A DNA stretch of 64,000 bases from the NCBI GenBank assembly GCA_003215475.1, contig QCKH01000004.1:19795-83794 (forward strand). The letters are read 5' to 3'. The notes below the pieces were generated by a model that saw only the letters and a list, made by a program, of their open reading frames with translations, was not told the DNA's origin and made no database searches. Made by a program: the position numbers and the translations under genes. Every line of letters starts with the position of its first letter. The stretch's first letter is position 1. Below, piece after piece: positions 57,970-64,000 of this stretch. This DNA is from Prochlorococcus sp. AG-409-L21. GTDB taxonomy: Bacteria; Cyanobacteriota; Cyanobacteriia; PCC-6307; Cyanobiaceae.

Positions 57970-58182
57970 ATGGAAAATATTAAACATAATGTTAATGAGA
58001 TAAAATCTCAAATAAAAACATTAGAAGAAGAATTAAATAAAATTCAAGGACAGTGCGACCACCCAAACGTAGTGTTAAAATATGACGATAATAGTAAAAG
58101 TGTCTTAAAAATATGTAATATATGTGAAAAAGTGATAGGTTATCCTACTACCGAGGAATTAAAAAATTCCGATTATTTATAA
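57970..58182 (+). CDS. Hypothetical small protein with CxxC pair
   Basis: 70 aa, CDHP…CNIC. Confidence 0.5.
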   Translation: MENIKHNVNEIKSQIKTLEEELNKIQGQCDHPNVVLKYDDNSKSVLKICNICEKVIGYPTTEELKNSDYL

Positions 58183-58188
58183 AAATAA

Positions 58189-58220
58189 TTTGTTTTTCCG
58201 TATATTTTTTTTTATATTTA
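58189..58220 (+). promoter_or_regulatory. Promoter-like TTTG-N20-TATATTTA
   Basis: TTTG 58189-58192, TATATTTA 58213-58220, 5 nt before ATG 58226. Confidence 0.6.
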
Positions 58221-58225
58221 CCAAT

Positions 58226-58597
58226 ATGGAAATACCAAAATCGATTATTACCAACATAAACAATAAAAATGCAATGGATGCATATGAGGAATTAACTGAA
58301 GTAATGGGATTCTCTGAAAAAGAGGCTGCCAATATTTTAGGTGTTAAAATCTTTGATGATTTAAATTTTGAACCACATGGTGTAATACCTAATGCAGTTG
58401 CGAGTAGTATGTATTTTGATGGTAATGTAGGTGAAGAATGGATTTCTATTGTAGGTGGTGGTGCTGGGCTATATGGTGATGGTGTGGATACTTTTGAAGT
58501 TTGGTCACATATATTACCTGATCCCTTATCATATTTAAATAAAAAAGAAGTAACACAAGAGATGTTAAAATTACAAAAAAGCAAATATGAATTATAA
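58226..58597 (+). CDS. Hypothetical protein
   Basis: Start revised from 58190 to ATG 58226 (MEIPKSIITNINNKNAMDAYEELTEVMGF…). Confidence 0.5.
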   Translation: MEIPKSIITNINNKNAMDAYEELTEVMGFSEKEAANILGVKIFDDLNFEPHGVIPNAVASSMYFDGNVGEEWISIVGGGAGLYGDGVDTFEVWSHILPDPLSYLNKKEVTQEMLKLQKSKYEL

Positions 58598-58937
58598 GTT
58601 ATTAGGTATAGGGGTATTAATGTTTTTTATTGCACAATTAATCACATGGTTTCAATTAAACGGACAGTTTATTTGGAAGTGGGTTAAAGATAATGAATGG
58701 GTAATGGCACTTATTGGTATACCTTTATCTTTTGCGTACCTTTGGGCAACTAAATATAGTGTAGCTGCTTTTGGTGGGTTATTATGGCCGGTTAGATTTA
58801 TAGGTTTTGGTGTTGGTATAATAGTATATACTATATTGGTAAGTTATTTTTTTAATGAAGGAATATCAACTAAAACATTTATTTCTTTATTATTATGTTT
58901 TATATTAATTACTATACAAGTTTTTTGGAAAAATTAA
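58587..58937 (+). CDS. Small multi-TM membrane protein
   Basis: 116 aa with about four hydrophobic segments. Confidence 0.55.
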   Translation: MNYKLLGIGVLMFFIAQLITWFQLNGQFIWKWVKDNEWVMALIGIPLSFAYLWATKYSVAAFGGLLWPVRFIGFGVGIIVYTILVSYFFNEGISTKTFISLLLCFILITIQVFWKN

Positions 58938-58941
58938 AAAT

Positions 58942-59163
58942 ATGGAAAAATATATACCTATTCAAACCACTAGTCATAGTGGGAGTTGTAACAGAAAAAT
59001 CTATAACTTACCAGTAAGTTACTTGCCACTATTTAGAAAAGTATTTGGTAGTACCTTATCAAAGGTTACCAATGAAAAATTTATTAAATGGTGTAAAGAT
59101 AATGATGTGACTCTTTATAAAATGGTTGTAGAAACAGTAGAAGTTAAAATTGATGAATATTAA
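58942..59163 (+). CDS. Hypothetical protein
   Basis: 73-aa ORF. Confidence 0.45.
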   Translation: MEKYIPIQTTSHSGSCNRKIYNLPVSYLPLFRKVFGSTLSKVTNEKFIKWCKDNDVTLYKMVVETVEVKIDEY

Positions 59164-60084
59164 ATGAATACTTTAGATAAACAATATAAAGATTTACTTC
59201 GTACTATATTAGAATATGGTGCAACCAAAAAAGACAGGACAGGAACGGGTACTAAATCTATTTTTGGTTATACTATACGACATAATATGCAAGAAGGGTT
59301 TCCCTTACTCACTACTAAAAAGATGGCTTGGAAACAAATTGTGACCGAATTATTATGGTTTCTTAGAGGAGATACTAATATTAAATTTTTACATGAGAAT
59401 GATTGTCATATTTGGGATGGAGACTATAAAAAGAGTGGGAGAGATGATGGAGAATTGGGGCCTATTTATGGTAAACAATGGAGAGACTGGGGAGGTATCG
59501 ATCAAATAGACTATATTATTAGAGAAATTAATAATACTCCAGATAGTAGAAGATTAATGGTTAATGCGTGGAATGTTTCAGATTTAGACAAGATGACTTT
59601 ACCACCATGTCATTATGGATTCCAACTTTATACTAGGGATTTAAATTTAGATGAAAGAATAGATTATTTTAATACACACAGTAAGGCATTAAATAAATCG
59701 CTAGATTATCATCATATACATATGGATAGTTTGAGAGTACCTAAAAAAGGAATATCATTGTTATGGAATCAAAGATCAGTAGACACATTTTTGGGTTTAC
59801 CTTTTAATATTGCGTCTTACGGTCTTTTATTAGAAATAATTGCCAAAGAAGTTAAAATGATACCTTTACAATTAATTGGTAATTTGGGTGATGTACATCT
59901 ATATAAAAATCATATAGAACAAGCAAAAGAACAGTTAAGTAGAAATTCATTTCCTTTACCTAGTTTGTGTTTAGATTATAGAGATGGTGAATATAACAAA
60001 AATTTAAAAGAATTTGTGGTAGAAGATTTCCAATTATTTGGGTATAAATCACATAAAACAATAAAAGCAGTTTTAAGTAATTAG
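59164..60084 (+). CDS. thyA: Thymidylate synthase
   Basis: YKDLLRTILEYGATKKDRTGTGT…LPPCHYGFQLY…QRSVDTFLGLPFNIASYGLL. Confidence 0.95.
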   Translation: MNTLDKQYKDLLRTILEYGATKKDRTGTGTKSIFGYTIRHNMQEGFPLLTTKKMAWKQIVTELLWFLRGDTNIKFLHENDCHIWDGDYKKSGRDDGELGPIYGKQWRDWGGIDQIDYIIREINNTPDSRRLMVNAWNVSDLDKMTLPPCHYGFQLYTRDLNLDERIDYFNTHSKALNKSLDYHHIHMDSLRVPKKGISLLWNQRSVDTFLGLPFNIASYGLLLEIIAKEVKMIPLQLIGNLGDVHLYKNHIEQAKEQLSRNSFPLPSLCLDYRDGEYNKNLKEFVVEDFQLFGYKSHKTIKAVLSN

Positions 60085-60087
60085 AAA

Positions 60088-60264
60088 ATGAAAGACAAGT
60101 TAACCCCTACTCAAATAGATTACGATCACGTAACATTAATATTACGTGACGCCAGTAAAATAGGTGTAGAAATAGAAGTTAAGTTATTAGCAGAAAAATA
60201 CCTTAATGAAGGTTATAATTATGTAGAAGCCCATCAGATGGCATATAGTAAATTTTTAAAATAA
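60088..60264 (+). CDS. Small hypothetical protein (58 aa, not in ORF track)
   Basis: MKDKLTPTQIDYDHVTLILRDASKIGVEIEVKLLAEKYLNEGYNYVEAHQMAYSKFLK*. Confidence 0.5.
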   Translation: MKDKLTPTQIDYDHVTLILRDASKIGVEIEVKLLAEKYLNEGYNYVEAHQMAYSKFLK

Positions 60265-60271
60265 TAAAAAA

Positions 60272-60565
60272 ATGAAAAAAGATATTCCAACACACGATCC
60301 TCATACCGGGGAATTAAACCCTTATTATGAAGAACTAGTCGGTAAAAAAAATCCATTAACACCAAAAGTAATACCTATGGACGATTTATATAAAAAAGAC
60401 AAGAATATAGAAAAAATGCCTAATCAAAAGTGGCACCAAATAATATCATTTATTAAAAGTGGTATTAGAATTATTGGGTATATATTAATACCTTTTGATT
60501 TATTTGTTGCGGCTTCTGTATTAGTTTTTAGTGAAATTATTGGTATAGTAGAAGAATTAGTATAA
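60272..60565 (+). CDS. Hypothetical protein
   Basis: 97-aa ORF with C-terminal hydrophobic region. Confidence 0.45.
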   Translation: MKKDIPTHDPHTGELNPYYEELVGKKNPLTPKVIPMDDLYKKDKNIEKMPNQKWHQIISFIKSGIRIIGYILIPFDLFVAASVLVFSEIIGIVEELV

Positions 60566-60582
60566 TAATTTTTACTATATCT

Positions 60583-60614
60583 TTTGGATAAGTTAAAAAT
60601 TTTTTATATTTTTG
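60583..60614 (+). promoter_or_regulatory. Promoter TTTG-N20-TATTTTTG
   Basis: TTTG 60583-60586, TATTTTTG 60607-60614. Confidence 0.65.
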
Positions 60615-60634
60615 TATAAATTAAAAATGAAGTT

Positions 60635-61984
60635 ATGTCAAACAAAACAAAAAATGAAATAGTCATAGATATGGCTGACGAAGTACAGTTTACTACTGAG
60701 AAAGATTATATAGAAGATATAATATGTAAGATAGAAAACAAAAAAATTTATATTGATCCTAGATATCAAAGACGTAATTCTTGGAATAAAGAAAATCAGA
60801 AAAATTTTATTGACTCCATTTATAAAAATATGGTATCACACTCTATTATTTTAGTTAATATTGGTGCTAGTTATCATATAGCGTTACAAAAAAATAGACA
60901 TAAAGATGGTGAATATTTTAAGGGTTTATTGGATAAAGGTTATGAGTATATTTCAATCGATGGGAACAACAGGAGTCAGACTATTACTAAGTATAAAAAT
61001 GGGGATATTGACGTTAAGTATTCTCATGATAAAGACAAAAGTTTATTCTTAAAGAAAAAATTATCTGTTACAACCTATAGTTCAATGTCACTTTTGCAAA
61101 TGCATGAATTAGGTATTAAAGTTAATCAGGGACAACCATGGAATAGACAAGAGCAACGAAATTGTATTAATTCAGTAGTGGCAGATACTATTAGAGAATT
61201 CTCCACTAAATTTGATTCAATAACAGAGAAAATAAGTGTTAAAAAAAGTAGAATGTATGACGATGAATTATTAGTGATGTTACTATTCTACCAAACTAAC
61301 AAAAGAGGAGGGGCACAAGATTCTTGGGACACAATGTATAAAAAAGAAACTGCGGATTTAGTAGAGTTTAAAAAAGTGATAAATGAATGGGGTAAAATAT
61401 TAAAAAGTCACCCTAATAAGAAAAAATTAGATAAGTCCTTTGTTTATAATTTATATACATTATTGTGTTATTTAAATGAACATAATGTAACTATAAAAAA
61501 AGGTAAACACAATAAATTCTTAGAAGTATACCACCAACAAGAAACACTAAGAAAAAATGAAAAAAGAGCATTATACTTAGTCAATGGAGAACAAAAAACT
61601 TGGGGTGATTTATGTAGGTTAGTGGCATCAAACATTGAGATTAGAATAGATAAAATTTTATTAGACATAGTTCCTTTTTTAGAGGATTTAACTATACAAA
61701 AAGATAGTAAACGAACATTTAGTTTTTCAGACAAAGTTAATTTATGGGTAAGTTCTAATGGGATGGTTAGGATTAATGGAGATGTTGAGGATGAAACATT
61801 CAATACTCAGTGTAGTGAAACACATAAATATGTATCATTGATAGATGTTATGGATGGTGAAAAATATGTAGTAGATCATGTTTTACCATATAAAGATGGT
61901 AATAAAACAGTACTTAAAAATGGTGAAATAACAACTAGAGAATATAATTTATGGAAATCTAGTAGAATACCTCAATATGTCTAA
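60635..61984 (+). CDS. DUF262 (GmrS/ParB-like) protein with C-terminal HNH-like motif
   Basis: YIDPRYQRRNSWNKENQKNFIDSI…YISIDGNNRSQTI (DGxxR); C-term VVDHVLPYKDGN…YNLWKSSR. Confidence 0.7.
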   Translation: MSNKTKNEIVIDMADEVQFTTEKDYIEDIICKIENKKIYIDPRYQRRNSWNKENQKNFIDSIYKNMVSHSIILVNIGASYHIALQKNRHKDGEYFKGLLDKGYEYISIDGNNRSQTITKYKNGDIDVKYSHDKDKSLFLKKKLSVTTYSSMSLLQMHELGIKVNQGQPWNRQEQRNCINSVVADTIREFSTKFDSITEKISVKKSRMYDDELLVMLLFYQTNKRGGAQDSWDTMYKKETADLVEFKKVINEWGKILKSHPNKKKLDKSFVYNLYTLLCYLNEHNVTIKKGKHNKFLEVYHQQETLRKNEKRALYLVNGEQKTWGDLCRLVASNIEIRIDKILLDIVPFLEDLTIQKDSKRTFSFSDKVNLWVSSNGMVRINGDVEDETFNTQCSETHKYVSLIDVMDGEKYVVDHVLPYKDGNKTVLKNGEITTREYNLWKSSRIPQYV

Positions 61985-61995
61985 AATATTTCTCC

Positions 61996-62004
61996 ATATT
62001 TATA
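61996..62004 (+). promoter_or_regulatory. ATATTTATA element 4 nt before ATG
   Basis: ATATTTATA-ttat-ATG (62009). Confidence 0.45.
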
Positions 62005-62008
62005 TTAT

Positions 62009-62695
62009 ATGGAGAAATTAGATAAGGACTGGTTAACTAAACATAATACTGATTTTGAATATAAAAAGTATGTATTACTAGCATACTTACAATTTGTAAA
62101 TCAAAATTTTAAGGATAAAAAAATTTATCCTTTTTTATCTGATTGTATTGAAGAATTTCGTTCACTTAAAGGTTTATTAGATCAGAAAGATAAATTGACA
62201 CCCAAAGAACTTACATCCATAGATTTTAAAAATATGGAGTTAATTTATACTACAATTGAGGATAAAACTTTTAGTGAGATAGAAAAATTAATTAATTATG
62301 CTCTTCGTAGAATAAAAGGTACTATAGAGGAAGGAAGAAAAATTTGTGATCAAATAGAAAAAGATATTCACTTTAAAGAGGTAGGAATCATAACTGAAAA
62401 AAAAGAAGAAGGATATCTTATTCTCACTACTAAACATAGTGTTGTATATAAATACAAAATGGATAGTTTAATATTAGAAGGTAATAAATATAAAATGTTA
62501 AAGACAACTCAAATTACTACACAAAATATATCTAAATTTAGCAGTCAAGAAAATATCAAAAAAGAATACATTAATAATAGAGATGACATCCCTATGATGA
62601 CATATGGTGCATATATTAAAAAAGAAATTCCTTTTGATAATACTTTTCTTCCTATAGTTAAAAGAATCTTAATAAGAGAAATAAATAAAGATTGA
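62009..62695 (+). CDS. Hypothetical protein
   Basis: 228-aa ORF. Confidence 0.5.
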   Translation: MEKLDKDWLTKHNTDFEYKKYVLLAYLQFVNQNFKDKKIYPFLSDCIEEFRSLKGLLDQKDKLTPKELTSIDFKNMELIYTTIEDKTFSEIEKLINYALRRIKGTIEEGRKICDQIEKDIHFKEVGIITEKKEEGYLILTTKHSVVYKYKMDSLILEGNKYKMLKTTQITTQNISKFSSQENIKKEYINNRDDIPMMTYGAYIKKEIPFDNTFLPIVKRILIREINKD

Positions 62696-62771
62696 CTTTA
62701 GCATCATCCTGAATTATATTGGTAGTTGTTATAATCTATAATAACAAAATAAATTAAAAAAAACAAAAATT

Positions 62772-63179
62772 ATGGAAACAATTTTAGTAACAGTATCAGT
62801 TTTATCTACGTTATTAGTGGTTGGAATCGTATTAGGGATTGTGATCGTTTTTAATAAATTAAAAGGTAAAGTTGATGTAGAAGTAGTAAAAAAAGATAGA
62901 GTAAGTTTTGAAAAAGAAATTGAAATATTACATAATATAATAGATAGTAGGGAAGAAAATATACGGAGAGAATTAGAAAGTGTAGAAAAAGACTTATGGA
63001 GAAGTCATGAAAAAATGCAGGAAGAAATGGAAAGAAATTTCGAGGACATAATGCGAACTATTGATAGTAGAGTTGATAGATTATATGAAAAATTATCTAA
63101 AAGAGATGTGGAATGTAATCATCGATTAGATAGTTTAGAAAATAAAATAGGGGATAATAAACAGTTATTAACTGATTAG
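62772..63179 (+). CDS. N-terminal TM + coiled-coil protein
   Basis: ILVTVSVLSTLLVVGIVLGIVIVF TM then charged coiled coil. Confidence 0.5.
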   Translation: METILVTVSVLSTLLVVGIVLGIVIVFNKLKGKVDVEVVKKDRVSFEKEIEILHNIIDSREENIRRELESVEKDLWRSHEKMQEEMERNFEDIMRTIDSRVDRLYEKLSKRDVECNHRLDSLENKIGDNKQLLTD

Positions 63180-63205
63180 AATAAAAATAAAATAGATTAT
63201 AACAT

Positions 63206-63234
63206 AAAACCCTCTTTTAGAGGGTTTTTTTTAT
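63206..63234. terminator. Intrinsic terminator between convergent genes
   Basis: AAAACCCTC-TTTTA-GAGGGTTTT + T-tract. Confidence 0.85.
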
Positions 63235-63656
63235 ATAATATCTACTATTTCAATATCTACATCTAAAGTTTCACCGGCTAAGGGGTGATTACAATCTACC
63301 ACATAAAATTCTGGTTGGATTTCTATTATTTTACCTCTTTTAGTTGTTCCGTCACTTAACTTAATATTAATAAGGTCATTTATTTTACCCCCCTTAAGGA
63401 ATTTATTGGGTATTGAACCTATTAATTTTTCTATTTTTTCACCATATGCTAATGAAGGAGGTATACTCAATTGTTGTTTATAACCTTTTTCATAATTACT
63501 TTCATTAATTTCAGTTAATAAAATATTAACCCCTACTAAATTAAGTGGGTCATCTAATATTAAAGTGAAAGATTTTTTTTCTTCTAAAACATTACCATTT
63601 ACGCTAACTTTATAGTTAACCTTAAATTTTTTATTATCTTTTAAACTCATTTTCAT
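63231..63656 (-). CDS. FKBP/SlyD-like peptidyl-prolyl isomerase
   Basis: SIPPSLAYGE…VDCNHPLAGETLDVDIEIVDI (SlyD hallmark). Confidence 0.8.
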   Translation of the reverse strand: MKMSLKDNKKFKVNYKVSVNGNVLEEKKSFTLILDDPLNLVGVNILLTEINESNYEKGYKQQLSIPPSLAYGEKIEKLIGSIPNKFLKGGKINDLINIKLSDGTTKRGKIIEIQPEFYVVDCNHPLAGETLDVDIEIVDII

Positions 63657-63677
63657 TAAACTTTAGTATGTATAAGG

Positions 63678-63992
63678 TTAAGAAACATTAGTAACTTCTA
63701 ATTCTATAGTCATTATTTTATCTGACAAAACATTATTAAAATCTATAATAATATGTTGATTATTTTTATTTATAACTTTTCCTGTCATCACTTTATCCTC
63801 CACACCAATTGTAATTCTTTGTCCTATCTTTATATTTTTATGGTCTTTAAGCTCTTTTATAGGTAACATAATTACTTTTTTTTCTGAAGGCATAAATACT
63901 TTATTACCATGAACTAACACAGTATCCTTATCCCCTTTATTTAAACCTACATCTTTTTTCACTTCTAGGTATTGATGTAATAATTTAGACAT
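63678..63992 (-). CDS. Diverged FKBP/SlyD-like protein
   Basis: IGQRITIGVEDKVMTGKVINKNNQHIIIDFNNVLSDKIMTIELEVTNVS aligns by eye to SlyD C-terminus with degenerate NHPLAG; may extend past window. Confidence 0.5.
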   Translation of the reverse strand: MSKLLHQYLEVKKDVGLNKGDKDTVLVHGNKVFMPSEKKVIMLPIKELKDHKNIKIGQRITIGVEDKVMTGKVINKNNQHIIIDFNNVLSDKIMTIELEVTNVS

Positions 63993-64000
63993 ATCATCCT

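Noticed and set aside
58177-58584. Minus-strand 135-aa ORF
   Set aside because: Antisense of 58226-58597, which has a promoter and a coherent protein sequence
1-64000. CRISPR array, transposon, retron/reverse transcriptase or toxin-antitoxin pair
   Set aside because: Looked for repeat-spacer structure, transposase DDE/HUH motifs, YADD reverse transcriptase motif and small toxin pairs; none recognised

Overview
The window is an AT-rich, densely packed segment of a large tailed-phage genome. A Bacteroidetes (flavobacterial-type) host is inferred from TTTG-N20-TAnnTTTG promoters, a flavobacterial-style beta-propeller in a tail protein, and a Bacteroidetes histone-H1-like gene. Left part (1-16.3 kb): tail/baseplate proteins, including a 2711-aa protein. 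Centre (16.3-28.4 kb): replication, recombination and transcription genes (RuvC-like, primase, two sigma factors, PD-(D/E)XK nuclease, gp47/gp46 = SbcD/SbcC-like pair) and two tRNAs. 28.5-44.9 kb: lysis genes, several peptidoglycan hydrolases and probable virion-internal proteins. Right part (45-64 kb): accessory and host-takeover genes (OmpR-like response regulator, DUF2828/Ro60-like vWA protein, thioredoxin, DnaJ, GlnII-type glutamine synthetase, ClpP, two DNA methyltransferases, ThyA, DUF262-HNH protein, SlyD-like FKBPs) and two more tRNAs. The most interesting locus is 46.4-48.45 kb: a strong host-like promoter, a Ro60/TROVE-like (DUF2828-type) vWA gene, then about 0.5 kb with no ORF. That stretch folds by eye into a nested multi-helix RNA ending in an intrinsic terminator. 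It is a candidate for an undescribed phage Ro-like protein / large structured ncRNA system. I also see two promoter classes: TTTG-N20-TAnnTTT(G/A), and ATATTTATA without a -33 box. In several cases the box lies only 3-5 nt upstream of the ATG, which predicts leaderless mRNAs. All assignments are by eye; no searches were run. No terminase, portal, major capsid protein or CRISPR array was recognised.
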